NCBI GenBank assembly: GCA_963712765.1
Contig: CAVQIX010000007.1
Coordinates: forward strand, 62,001 to 126,000
Length of the DNA: 64,000 nucleotides
Source of the DNA: CAXMST01 sp963712765
GTDB taxonomy: Bacteria; Actinomycetota; Thermoleophilia; Solirubrobacterales; 70-9
Direction: 5' to 3'
Shown: in pieces, positions 42,414-51,252 of the stretch
How positions within the stretch are numbered: the stretch's first letter is position 1
How the letters are laid out: every line of letters begins with the position of its first letter
The notes under the pieces: generated by a model
What the model saw: the letters and a program-made list of their open reading frames with translations, nothing else
What the model was told of the DNA's origin: nothing
Databases searched by the model: none
Program-made: the position numbers and the translations under genes

Positions 42414-44582
42414 CTACCAGTGGACGCCCCGCATCAGGTAGGCGAAGGCGATCTGCTGGGCTGTCGCCTGATCATCCTCGGGATAGCTCTCGGGCGGTGC
42501 GTCAGCGTCGCCGGGGCCGCCCCCGGTCTCGGCCTTCTCCTTCTTCTTGCCCTTCTTGGCCGCGGTCGAGTCAGGGAACATGTGGTAGGCGCTGTTGAGG
42601 ATGTAGTCCATCGACTTCGGGTTGATCGCGTAGAGGATCTGACCGAGGGTCCCGACCGGCGTCGCAATCCGCTTCGGCTCGTAGACGATCGCATCGCAGA
42701 GCATGTCGGCCGCCTCGTCGGGGGTGATCGTCGGGAACTTGTCGTACATCTTCGTCGGCGCGATCATCGGCGTGCGCACGAGCGGCATGTGCACGGTGGT
42801 GATCTTGACACCGTCGTCGACGATCTCGGAGGCGATGCAGCGGGAGAACGCGTCAAGCGCGGACTTCGAGGCGACGTAGGCCGAGAAGCGGGGCATGTTG
42901 GTCTGCACCCCGATCGAGCTGACGTTGATGATCTGCCCACTCTTGTTTTCGCGCATCGCCGGCAGCAGTCGAAGGATGGCCCGCACCGGACCGAAGTAGT
43001 TGAGCTGCATCGTCCGCTCGAAGTCGTGGAAGCGGTCGTAGGCGAGCGCAATCGAGCGCCGGATCGAGCGTCCGGCGTTGTTGATCAGCACGTCAACGGC
43101 CCCATGTTGATCGAGCACCTCCGCGCACATGCGATCGATGTCCTCCATGTCGGAGAGGTCGCAGGGATGGACGTAGGCCTCGCCGCCGCCGTTGACGATC
43201 GCGTCACGCGTGTGCTCGAGCTTCGCGGGCGTGCGCGCGACGAGGAGGACGATCCCGCCCGCCTCGGCGATCTTCATCGCCGTCGCCTTGCCGATCCCGG
43301 AGGAGGCGCCGGTGACCATGACGACGCGCCCCTCGACGTTCTTGGTCAGGCTGGCATTTCCGAACGCTCTCTTGCCGGCGCGGACAAGCTCGTCGGGTAT
43401 CTGCTGGCCGATGATCTGGCTCAGCCCGCCGACCAGGCCGGCGCGACCGCGAACCGCCCCGAGCAGGGTCCTGTCCCTGTACAGGTCCGGATCGAGGTGA
43501 CGTGCCCAGTAGTCCCAGAGCCTGTCCGCGTAGGAAGCGAGCGGCGGGACGCTGATCCCGGTCCCCTCCAGCGCCGCCTCGGTGTTGCGGGAGTCGAAGT
43601 GAGTCGGATAGTGGAGGTAGACGAGGACCTCGCGAGGGATCCCGAAGTCGGCGAGGACGGCATCGGCGACGGTGTTCGCGAACGGGAGCGCGCTGAGCCC
43701 CAGCCCCAGCAACGGCTCCAGCGACTCGGTGATCGCCGGCGGCGTGTGCAAGGTCGCCTCGGGGGCGTGCGCGGCCTTGGCGAAGGTGTCGATCACCTCG
43801 CCGGCGCTGAGCGGGTGCGGATCGGTGAGGCTGAAGGCGCGGCCGTCGAGATCGGGTTCGTGCGCGATGTGGTCCATCGCCTTGGTGACGAAGTCGACCG
43901 GGACGATGTTGATCTCCCTGCCCTCGACCCCGGGCATCGGCGCCCAGCTCGGAACCGCCTGACGCAGACGCTTGATCAGCTTGAAGAAGTAGTAGGGCCC
44001 GTCGACCTTGTCCATCTCGCCGGTCTCGGAGTGCCCGACGACGATGCCGGGCCGATAGACCCGCCAGGGCCGCTCGCACTCCTCGCGGACCACCAGCTCG
44101 GACTCGTGCTTGGTCTGGAAGTAGGGGTGGTTGTCGACCTCCTGCGCCTCCTCGAACATGTCCTCGCGCCAGGTGCCCTCGTACAGCCCCGCCGCGGCGA
44201 TCGAGCTGACCATGTGCACCCGGCCGGCCTCGAGCTCCTCGGCGAGCTGCACGGCGTGCCTGGTGCCCTCGACGTTGGCGACCCGCTGCGACTCGGCGTC
44301 GGCCTGCATGTCGTAGATCGCGGCGAGATGAAAGAAGTGCTCGATGCCGTCCCCCTGCATCCGCTCGAGATCCTCGTCGCTGACCCCGAGCCGACGCTGC
44401 GAGAGGTCGCCGATCACCGGCTCGATCCGGCCGTCGTCGGCGCCCCAGCGGTTGATCAGCTCCTCGAGCCGACCCCGCGAGCCCTCACGCACGAGAACGT
44501 AGATGGTTCCCTCCCGCTCCAGCAGAAGCTCGACGAGATGGCGGCCGATGAAGCCGGTGGCGCCGGTGACGAAGTAGCTCAT
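42414..44582 (-). CDS. Two-module fatty acyl-CoA reductase (NAD epimerase-like + SDR fusion)
   Basis: A 722-residue fusion with a GGAGGAGAG site. The N-terminal module has TGATGFIGRHLVELLLEREG (residues 6-25), SSIAAAGLYEGTW and a YFQTK catalytic motif, in the style of the male-sterility/FAR family. The C-terminal module, from about residue 420, has MVTGASSGIGKATAMKIAEA, VLINNAGRSI, NVSSIG and YVASKSALDAFSR, a classical SDR with its own catalytic Tyr/Lys. The layout matches mycobacterial AcrA1-like and marine acyl-CoA reductases that make fatty aldehyde then alcohol. The Lys-rich tail before the C-terminus is unusual. Confidence 0.87.
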   Translation of the reverse strand: MSYFVTGATGFIGRHLVELLLEREGTIYVLVREGSRGRLEELINRWGADDGRIEPVIGDLSQRRLGVSDEDLERMQGDGIEHFFHLAAIYDMQADAESQRVANVEGTRHAVQLAEELEAGRVHMVSSIAAAGLYEGTWREDMFEEAQEVDNHPYFQTKHESELVVREECERPWRVYRPGIVVGHSETGEMDKVDGPYYFFKLIKRLRQAVPSWAPMPGVEGREINIVPVDFVTKAMDHIAHEPDLDGRAFSLTDPHPLSAGEVIDTFAKAAHAPEATLHTPPAITESLEPLLGLGLSALPFANTVADAVLADFGIPREVLVYLHYPTHFDSRNTEAALEGTGISVPPLASYADRLWDYWARHLDPDLYRDRTLLGAVRGRAGLVGGLSQIIGQQIPDELVRAGKRAFGNASLTKNVEGRVVMVTGASSGIGKATAMKIAEAGGIVLLVARTPAKLEHTRDAIVNGGGEAYVHPCDLSDMEDIDRMCAEVLDQHGAVDVLINNAGRSIRRSIALAYDRFHDFERTMQLNYFGPVRAILRLLPAMRENKSGQIINVSSIGVQTNMPRFSAYVASKSALDAFSRCIASEIVDDGVKITTVHMPLVRTPMIAPTKMYDKFPTITPDEAADMLCDAIVYEPKRIATPVGTLGQILYAINPKSMDYILNSAYHMFPDSTAAKKGKKKEKAETGGGPGDADAPPESYPEDDQATAQQIAFAYLMRGVHW

Positions 44583-44636
44583 CAGTCTCTCCTCCAGGGT
44601 TCGGGACCGAGCAGACCGGACCCTACACTCTGTGAG

Positions 44637-44933
44637 ATGGCGCTACACCGGAAGTCCAGCGGTGAGGACCCGATCCGTGGAGGAGGCGGCGTCAAGGTCA
44701 CCGACCTCGGCTCCGACCACCGCCTGATCCGCGACGGCGTCCAGCAACTGGGCCACGGCGCCCTGGTCTGCCCCGATTGCACGATGCCCGTTGCGCTCGA
44801 GGGCCGGGTCGGCGTCGGGTCCCCGCTCGAGTGCGGGTATTGCGCAAACAGCGCCCCCGCCCGGGAGTTCTTCGCGGCCGATGTCTACGACACCGCCGTG
44901 AACGAGGTCCTGCTGATCGCCCGGATCGGGTAG
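44637..44933 (+). CDS. Small zinc-ribbon protein
   Basis: A 98-residue protein with CPDC and CGYC pairs (LVCPDCTMPVALEGRVGVG, then PLECGYCANSAP). The N-terminal 40 residues are Arg/Gly-rich with KSSGEDPIRGGGG. The C-terminus is VYDTAVNEVLLIARIG. It may bind zinc and RNA or protein. It precedes the photolyase gene by 10 bases and so is probably in one transcript with it. Confidence 0.65.
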   Translation: MALHRKSSGEDPIRGGGGVKVTDLGSDHRLIRDGVQQLGHGALVCPDCTMPVALEGRVGVGSPLECGYCANSAPAREFFAADVYDTAVNEVLLIARIG

Positions 44934-44943
44934 CGCGACCCCG

Positions 44944-46359
44944 ATGGCGGCGCCCACGACCGCGATCGTCTGGTTCCGCCGCGACCTGCGGATGAACGAC
45001 AACCCGGCGCTGGCCGCGGCGGCCGAGGCCGATCGCGTCGTCCCTCTGTTCTGCTTCGAGCGCGGTCTCTGGGAGGGACGGCACTGCAGCCCCAATCGCA
45101 ACGCCTACCTGCTGATCTCACTGCGCGAGCTCGACGAGAACCTGAAGGCCGCGGGCAGCCGACTCCACTACCGTCGGGGACGGCCGGCCGCGATCCTGCC
45201 CGGGCTGGCGCAGGAGTGCGGCGCCACGGCGGTACACGTCAATCGCGACCACACCGCTCACGCCCGCGAGCGCGATCGGGCAGTCGAGCAGGCCCTTGGT
45301 GAGATCGGTGTCGCGCTCCTGGGCCACGCCGGCGTAAGCTGCGCCGAGGTCGCCTCGATCGAGACCGGGTCAGGCGGTCCCTACCGGGTCTTCACCCCCT
45401 TCTACAAGGCCTGGTCGCGATCGAGCCGGCGCGATCTCGCCCCCCGCCCACGCAAGCTTGCCTCACCGGGAGCGCTCGAGGCCGGGCGCCCGCCGACCCA
45501 GTCGGAGATGGCCGTGGACGCCGGCGCCAAGCGAATCGCCGACGGGATGTGGCCGGGCGAGGCGGAATCGCGCCGCCGCATGCGCAGCGCGGTCGCGAGC
45601 GCCGATGATTACCACCGGGTTCGCGACGACGCCGGCGCGGATGTGACCACGCGTCTGTCGCCCGCATTGCATTTCGGGACCATCTCCGCTCGCGAGCTCG
45701 AGAGCCTGCTGCTCGACCGGGGGACCGAGGGAGCGGGGGAGGTTCGGCGACAGATCTGCTGGCGGGACTTCTGGCTCAACGTGATCCGCCACCACCCCGA
45801 GAACCGGGAGCGGGAGTACGACGAGCGGATGCGGGGGATGCGATGGCGCCGCTCCGAGCCGGAACTCGATGCCTGGAAGCGGGGCCGGACCGGCGTCCCC
45901 TGGATCGATGCCGGCATGCGCCAGTTGCTCGCGGAGGGCTGGATGCACAACCGGGTGCGGATGGCAGTCGCCTCCTATCTGACCAAGAACCTGAGGATCG
46001 ACTGGCGCGAGGGCGAGGCCCACTTCATGCGCCACCTGCTCGACGGTGACGAATCGCAGAACAACGGCAACTGGCAATGGGCGGCCTCGACCGGCGCCGA
46101 TCCTCAGCCCTACTTCCGGATCTTCAACCCGGTCCGCCAGCAGCAGCGCTTCGACCCCCACGGCACCTACGTCCGGCGCTGGGTACCGGAGCTGCGTGAG
46201 ATGCCGGACAAGCACCTCGCTGCGCCGTGGGAGGCTCCCGCCGAGGTCCAGAAGGGAGCCGGCTGCGTCGTCGGCGAAGCCTACCCCGAGCCACTGGTCG
46301 ACCTCAGGGACTCGCGCGCGGAGGCGATCGAGCGTTTCGGCGAGCAGCGGGAGAGCTAG
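44944..46359 (+). CDS. phrB: Deoxyribodipyrimidine photolyase (CPD photolyase)
   Basis: A 471-residue photolyase/cryptochrome-fold flavoprotein. The N-terminal photolyase half begins IVWFRRDLRMNDNPALAAAA. The FAD-binding part has RLSPALHFGTISARELE, the RQICWRDFW motif, WIDAGMRQLLAEGWMHNRVR (FAD loop), and NNGNWQWAASTGADPQPYFR, with FNP following. This is a typical class I CPD photolyase. It repairs cyclobutane dimers using blue light. The zinc-ribbon gene is just upstream and the large TCA enzyme downstream after 107 bases. Confidence 0.95.
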   Translation: MAAPTTAIVWFRRDLRMNDNPALAAAAEADRVVPLFCFERGLWEGRHCSPNRNAYLLISLRELDENLKAAGSRLHYRRGRPAAILPGLAQECGATAVHVNRDHTAHARERDRAVEQALGEIGVALLGHAGVSCAEVASIETGSGGPYRVFTPFYKAWSRSSRRDLAPRPRKLASPGALEAGRPPTQSEMAVDAGAKRIADGMWPGEAESRRRMRSAVASADDYHRVRDDAGADVTTRLSPALHFGTISARELESLLLDRGTEGAGEVRRQICWRDFWLNVIRHHPENREREYDERMRGMRWRRSEPELDAWKRGRTGVPWIDAGMRQLLAEGWMHNRVRMAVASYLTKNLRIDWREGEAHFMRHLLDGDESQNNGNWQWAASTGADPQPYFRIFNPVRQQQRFDPHGTYVRRWVPELREMPDKHLAAPWEAPAEVQKGAGCVVGEAYPEPLVDLRDSRAEAIERFGEQRES

Positions 46360-46416
46360 GGAGCGATCCCGCCCGCCCGGGCACCCACCGGACGCCCCGA
46401 TCGGCTGCAACGCATA

Positions 46417-46442
46417 TAGTCAGTGCACTACGGCAGTGACTA
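46417..46442. promoter_or_regulatory. Inverted and direct repeats upstream of the 2-oxoglutarate dehydrogenase fusion
   Basis: TAGTCA (46417-46422) and TGACTA (46437-46442) form a perfect inverted repeat with a 14-base centre. The centre holds GTGCAC, and CAGTGCACTA and CAGTGACTAA form a near direct repeat 13 bases apart. The element ends 24 bases before the ATG, so it may be an operator or promoter core. The regulator is unknown. Confidence 0.45.
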
Positions 46443-46466
46443 ACTTCAAGACCCCCTCTTAGTCCC

Positions 46467-49400
46467 ATGGCGGCCACAGGGACGCAGACCGTCGACATGC
46501 CCGAGATGGGGGAGTCGGTCACCGAGGGAACGGTCCTTGAGTGGCACGTCTCCGAGGGCGACTCGGTCTCCGAGGGCGACACGATCGTCGAGGTCTCGAC
46601 CGACAAGGTCGACGCCGAGGTGCCGGCCCCGTTCGCCGGGACGATCACCAAGCTGCTCAAGGAGGAGGACGACGAGGTGCAGGTGGGCGAGGGTCTCTGT
46701 GAGATCGAGGCCGGCGAGGGCGGCGGCTCCTCAAACGGCGCCGGCACCGCAGCCAAGAGCGACGAGGCCGGGGCGTCCGAGCCGGAAGACCGGGGCGGGG
46801 CGGATTCCGGCGGCGGCAACGGCGCGGACGGCGGCGGATCCGGAGAGGAGATCGAGGTGACGATGCCCGAGATGGGCGAGTCGGTCACCGAAGGAACGAT
46901 CCTCGAGTACCACGTCGCCGTCGGCGACTCGGTCTCCGAGGGCGACACGATCGTCGAGGTCTCGACCGACAAGGTCGACGCCGAGGTTCCCTCTCCCTCC
47001 GACGGCGTGATCACCGAGCTCTTGAAGGAGGAGGACGACACGATCGAGGTCGGCCAAGCGCTGGCGAGAATGGAGGCCGGCGCCGGGGCGGGAGCTGGGG
47101 CAGTGAAGTCCTCGCAGGACGGCGGCGAGGCCACCGGCGGCGACGCCGGGGCCGAGGTCGACGAATCGGGCCGCGCGACTCCGCTGGCCCGTCGGGCGGC
47201 GACGGCCAAGGGGGTCGACCTCGCGAGCGTGAAGGGGACCGGCGAGGCCGGCAAGGTAACCAAGGACGACGTGCTCGCCGCCGGCGGCAACGGCGCCGGG
47301 CCCTCGACGCCGAGCGCCGGCGAGGGTGAGGTCAAGCGGCTCAAGGGCCCGGCCGGATCGCTCGCCAAGGCAATGGACGAGTCGCGCTCGATCCCGACCG
47401 CAACCTCCTTCCGGACGCTGCCGATGGACTCGATCTGGGCCAAGCGCAAGGCGCTCAACGGAGTCCTCTCCGATCGGGGAATGAAGATCTCCTTCACCCA
47501 CCTGATCGCCTGGGCGATCGTGCAGGCGGGCAAGGAGTGGCGGACGATGTCCCGCAACTACACAGAGCAGGACGGCAAGCCGCACGTGGTCGAGAACGAG
47601 CACATCAACCTCGGGATCGCCGTCGACATAGAGAAGAAGGACGGTTCGCGGGCGCTGATGGTCCCCTGCATCAAGGGTGCCGACACGCTCGACTTCGGCG
47701 GCTTCCACAGCTACTACGAGGACCTGATCCGCAAGACCCGTGACGGCAGCCTCACCGCCGACGACTTCGCGGGCACCAACATCACCCTGACCAACCCCGG
47801 TGGAATCGGCACCATCGCCTCGGTGCCGAGGCTGATGACGGGCCAGGGGACGATCATCGCCACCGGCTCGATCGCGCATCCGCCGGAGTGGTCCCACGCG
47901 CCGGCCGACAAGCTCAAGAAGCTGGGCGTATCGCGGGTCATGACCATGACCTCGACCTATGATCACCGGATCATCCAGGGGGCCGAGTCCGGCAACTTCC
48001 TGAAGGCCATCGACGAGCTGATCCAGGGCGAGCACGAGTTCTACGAGAAGCTCGCGCGCGAGCTCGAGATCGATCCCCAAATCGCCTCCAAGGCCCATCC
48101 CGAGTCGGCATCGGCGCCCCCGCTCGGCGCCGCCGCGCCCGCTGCCACCGCGCCCGCTGCCACCGCGCCCGCCGCCGCCGCGCCCTCCGCCGCCGCTGCC
48201 CCCGACGAGGAGCTGCTGCAGGGTGTCCAGGCTGCGACATCGCTGCTGAAGGCCTACCGCACCCATGGCCATCTCGCCGCCAAGCTCAACCCGCTCGGCG
48301 GCGACGCCAAGGGCGATCCGGCGCTCGAGCCCGAGAACCTGAACCTGACGCCCGAGTTGATGGAGAGGATCCCGGCCTCGATCCTTCGGATCGGCGTGCC
48401 CGGCGAGAACCTGCTCGACGTGCTGCCGCGGATGCGCGACGCCTACTGTGGGCGGATCGCGTACCAGATCGAGCACCTCTCCTCCCACCAACAGCGGATG
48501 TGGTTGCGGGAGGTGATCGAGACCCGCCAGCACCGCCGCGAGCTCACCGCGGAGGAGAAGCGCCAGCTCCTACGACGTCTTGTCGAGGTCTTCCAGTTCG
48601 AGCGCTACCTGCAGAAGGCCTACCTGGGCCAGAAGATGTTCTCGATCGAGGGACTCGACACGACCGTACCGATGATCGACGAGGCGGCCGCACTAGCCAA
48701 GCGGGACGGCGCCGAGGAGGTCGTTCTCGGGATGGCCCATCGTGGCCGGCTCAGCGTTCTCGCCCACAACCTCGGTCGCTCGATCGAGTCGATCATGGCC
48801 GAGTTCGAGGGCGCCAAGGCGCTCGACGCGGTCAAGCGCACCGACGCCCTCCGCGGTGGCGGCACCGGAGACGTCAAGTACCACCACGGTGCCGAGGGGA
48901 TCCTCGAGACCGCCGAGGGCGACATCAAGATCCGCATGTACCCGAACCCCTCCCATCTGGAGTTCGTCGACCCCGTCGTCACCGGTGCGGCCCGCGCCGC
49001 GCAGACGGGGCACGCCGGCCCGCGCCTGCACCACGACCCGAGCCTCGCCGTCCCGGTCCTGCTGCACGGTGACGCCGCGTTCCCCGGCCAGGGCGTAGTC
49101 GCCGAGACCTTCAACCTGCAGTCGCTCGAGGGGTACGCGACCGGAGGCACGATCCACATCATCACCGACAACCAGGTGGGCTTCACGACCGATCCCTTCT
49201 CGGGCCGCTCGACCCCCTACGCAGCCGACATGGCAAAGGGCTTCAACGTCCCGATCATTCACGTCAACGCCGACGATGCCGAGAACTGCATCGCCGCGAT
49301 GCGGCTGGCGATGGACTACCGGCGCGAATGGTCGCGCGACGTGGTAATCGACCTGATCGGCTATCGCCGCTACGGGCACAACGAGACCGACGAGCCCGCG

Positions 49401-50813
49401 TACACCCAGCCCGAGATGGCGGCGCAGATCAAGAAGCACCCACCGGTCAGCGAGATCTACGCCAAGCAGCTGCTCGACGAGGGCGTGGTCGACGACGCGG
49501 CGGTCGAGGAGAAGGCCGAGACCCGACGGGATGGGCTCTCCTCAACCCACAAGGGGCTGAAGGGCAAGATCGAGCGCGGCGAGTTCGAAGATCCGACGGT
49601 GGTCGGCACCGGGACCGGGGAACTCGATCGCACCAAGAGCCCCGACGTCGAGACCAAGGTCTCCGAGAAGCGCTTGAGGACGCTGAACGAGGAGCTGCTC
49701 AAGCTGCCGGAGAGCTTCTCGATGCACAAGAAGCTGCGCAAGCCGCTGATGAAGAGGCTCGAGATCCTGGAGGAGGGCCCGGTCGAGTTCGGCCACGCCG
49801 AGTCGCTCGCCTTCGCCTCGCTGCTGACCGAGGGTACCCACCTGCGCCTGACCGGCCAGGACTCGCAGCGCGGAACATTCTCCCACCGCCATCTCGTGCT
49901 CCACGACGAGAAGACCGGCCTCACCTACGCCCCGATCCAGCACCTCTCCGGAGCGCTGGCGCCATTCGAGATCTACAACAGCCCGCTGTCGGAGATCGCC
50001 TGCCTCGGGTTCGAGTACGGCTATTCGGCGGCTTCCCCCGAGAGCCTGATCCTCTGGGAAGCCCAGTTCGGCGACTTCGGCAACTCCGCACAGGTGATCA
50101 TCGACAGCTTCATCGCATCGGCCGAATCGAAGTGGGGCCAGACCACACGCCTGACCCTGCTGCTACCCCACGGCTACGAGGGCTCCGGTCCCGAGCACTC
50201 GAGCGCCCGCATCGAGCGCTTCCTCCAGCTCGCCGCCGAGGGAAACATGCGACTGGCAAATCCGACCACCTCCGGCCAGTACTTCCACCTCCTCCGCCGC
50301 CAGGCGCGGATCGCGAAGGCCCGGCCGCTCGTGGTCTTCACTCCCAAGGGGCTGCTGCGGATGCCCGCCGCCGCCGTCAAGCTCGAGGACCTGACCGGGG
50401 GCCGCTTCGAGTTCGTTCTCGACGACCCCGAGGCCTCGCAGCGGGCCGACGAGGTCAAGCGCCTGGTGCTCTGTTCGGGCAAGGTCTACTACGACCTCGA
50501 GCAGCACGATCGCCGCGAGGCGGCATCCGACGTCGCGATCGCCCGCGTGGAACTGGTCTACCCGTTCGCCAAAGCCCAGATCCGGGACCTGATCGCCTCT
50601 TACCCGAACATCGCCGAGATCGTCTGGCTGCAGGAGGAGCCGAAGAACATGGGCTGCTGGTCGGTGATGGCCCGGCGCTTGCCGGAGCTGGTGCCCGATG
50701 GCGTCGAGTTCCGCTACATCGGCCGCCCCGAGCGTGCCAGTCCGTCCGAGGGCTACCCGGCTGCACATCGCTCCGAGCAGGAGCGGATCGTGCTCACCGC
50801 GCTTACCAGCTAG
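46467..50813 (+). CDS. kgd: Lipoyl-E2-E1 fusion 2-oxoglutarate dehydrogenase (Kgd-like)
   Basis: A 1448-residue multidomain enzyme. Lipoyl domain 1 is at about residues 8-82 (lipoyl K47 in STDKVDAE) and lipoyl domain 2 at about 129-205 (K169 in the same motif). A peripheral subunit-binding domain is at about 237-273 (ATPLARRAATAKGVDLASVK). The E2 succinyltransferase core is at about 303-530 with H500 in DHRIIQG. An Ala/Pro linker at about 550-575 leads to the E1 dehydrogenase with GMAHRGRL near 755 and the HHGAEG motif, continuing to the end. Mycobacterial Kgd (1231 residues) lacks lipoyl and subunit-binding domains, so this protein could perform E1 and E2 work in one chain, needing only a separate E3. 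Confidence 0.93.
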   Translation: MAATGTQTVDMPEMGESVTEGTVLEWHVSEGDSVSEGDTIVEVSTDKVDAEVPAPFAGTITKLLKEEDDEVQVGEGLCEIEAGEGGGSSNGAGTAAKSDEAGASEPEDRGGADSGGGNGADGGGSGEEIEVTMPEMGESVTEGTILEYHVAVGDSVSEGDTIVEVSTDKVDAEVPSPSDGVITELLKEEDDTIEVGQALARMEAGAGAGAGAVKSSQDGGEATGGDAGAEVDESGRATPLARRAATAKGVDLASVKGTGEAGKVTKDDVLAAGGNGAGPSTPSAGEGEVKRLKGPAGSLAKAMDESRSIPTATSFRTLPMDSIWAKRKALNGVLSDRGMKISFTHLIAWAIVQAGKEWRTMSRNYTEQDGKPHVVENEHINLGIAVDIEKKDGSRALMVPCIKGADTLDFGGFHSYYEDLIRKTRDGSLTADDFAGTNITLTNPGGIGTIASVPRLMTGQGTIIATGSIAHPPEWSHAPADKLKKLGVSRVMTMTSTYDHRIIQGAESGNFLKAIDELIQGEHEFYEKLARELEIDPQIASKAHPESASAPPLGAAAPAATAPAATAPAAAAPSAAAAPDEELLQGVQAATSLLKAYRTHGHLAAKLNPLGGDAKGDPALEPENLNLTPELMERIPASILRIGVPGENLLDVLPRMRDAYCGRIAYQIEHLSSHQQRMWLREVIETRQHRRELTAEEKRQLLRRLVEVFQFERYLQKAYLGQKMFSIEGLDTTVPMIDEAAALAKRDGAEEVVLGMAHRGRLSVLAHNLGRSIESIMAEFEGAKALDAVKRTDALRGGGTGDVKYHHGAEGILETAEGDIKIRMYPNPSHLEFVDPVVTGAARAAQTGHAGPRLHHDPSLAVPVLLHGDAAFPGQGVVAETFNLQSLEGYATGGTIHIITDNQVGFTTDPFSGRSTPYAADMAKGFNVPIIHVNADDAENCIAAMRLAMDYRREWSRDVVIDLIGYRRYGHNETDEPAYTQPEMAAQIKKHPPVSEIYAKQLLDEGVVDDAAVEEKAETRRDGLSSTHKGLKGKIERGEFEDPTVVGTGTGELDRTKSPDVETKVSEKRLRTLNEELLKLPESFSMHKKLRKPLMKRLEILEEGPVEFGHAESLAFASLLTEGTHLRLTGQDSQRGTFSHRHLVLHDEKTGLTYAPIQHLSGALAPFEIYNSPLSEIACLGFEYGYSAASPESLILWEAQFGDFGNSAQVIIDSFIASAESKWGQTTRLTLLLPHGYEGSGPEHSSARIERFLQLAAEGNMRLANPTTSGQYFHLLRRQARIAKARPLVVFTPKGLLRMPAAAVKLEDLTGGRFEFVLDDPEASQRADEVKRLVLCSGKVYYDLEQHDRREAASDVAIARVELVYPFAKAQIRDLIASYPNIAEIVWLQEEPKNMGCWSVMARRLPELVPDGVEFRYIGRPERASPSEGYPAAHRSEQERIVLTALTS
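46557..46621 (+). repeat. 65-bp perfect repeat in lipoyl domain 1 (copy 1 of 2)
   Basis: These 65 bases are identical to 46923-46987, exactly 366 bases (122 codons) downstream. They cover the lipoylation-site region. Flanking lipoyl DNA differs. Confidence 0.85.
46923..46987 (+). repeat. 65-bp perfect repeat in lipoyl domain 2 (copy 2 of 2)
   Basis: Second copy of the 65-bp stretch at 46557-46621. Synonymous sites agree too, so recent duplication or gene conversion is likely. Confidence 0.85.
48135..48194 (+). repeat. 15-bp tandem repeat coding for the Ala/Pro linker
   Basis: GCGCCCGCTGCCACC occurs twice in a row at 48135-48164, followed by two diverged units to 48194. It encodes the APAAT-like flexible linker between the E2 and E1 parts of the fusion enzyme. 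Confidence 0.75.
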
Positions 50814-50872
50814 AGCTCGAGGAATTGCAGGCCCGCCTCACGCAGGGTGGGGCTGAGGACAGGCGGGAGAGC

Positions 50873-50905
50873 GGGGCCCCGATCACCGCCGGCGATCGGG
50901 GCCCC
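50873..50905. terminator. Bidirectional hairpin between the kgd fusion and a zinc-ribbon gene
   Basis: GGGGCCCCGATC (50873-50884) and GATCGGGGCCCC (50894-50905) form a perfect 12-base stem with a nine-base loop, 60 bases after the kgd stop and 28 bases beyond the convergent gene's stop. No T-run follows, as is usual in such GC-rich DNA. Confidence 0.6.
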
Positions 50906-50932
50906 ACGGCACCCATGGAGAGAGAACCGGAT

Positions 50933-51142
50933 TCAGGCCAGCAGCGTTCGTACCACCGTCGCACGGGCCAGGTCGGAGCCGCAACTGGGACAGGAGCGGA
51001 GGGCCACCCTGGAGAGGCGCTCGAAACCGCAGTCCGAGCATTGGTAGTGGCGCTCGCGGCCGACCGCGCGCCGCATCGTCTTGGCGTCGGGACCGCCCCC
51101 CTCGCCGGTCCGTGCGTTTGCCTGGAAGGGGTTCTTCAACAT
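50933..51142 (-). CDS. Small zinc-ribbon protein
   Basis: A 69-residue protein from ATG 51142. It has an N-terminal polar stretch, then YQCSDCGFERLSRVALRSCP, with CPSC shortly after, the two Cys pairs of a zinc ribbon. It resembles FmdB-type regulatory or small ribosome-associated zinc-ribbon proteins but I cannot name it. It converges on the kgd fusion across a hairpin terminator. Confidence 0.65.
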   Translation of the reverse strand: MLKNPFQANARTGEGGGPDAKTMRRAVGRERHYQCSDCGFERLSRVALRSCPSCGSDLARATVVRTLLA

Positions 51143-51252
51143 GGGCAGCAGTCTCCGCCACCGGGCGCGGGCGCGCATTGGACGGCTGTCTCAATTCCCG
51201 CCGGCCGACTTGTACAACGGGCGGAAGCCCGACGCCATCTAGCCTTTTGAAG

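Noticed and set aside
41610..44933. A continuous plus-strand frame of about 1107 codons antisense to the EF-G paralogue and the acyl-CoA reductase
   Set aside because: Its translation is low complexity (acidic, Arg/His/Gly/Leu-rich) and opposite two proteins with clear motifs. Long antisense frames are expected in DNA of this GC content. Only its last 99 codons coincide with a real small gene (44637-44933).
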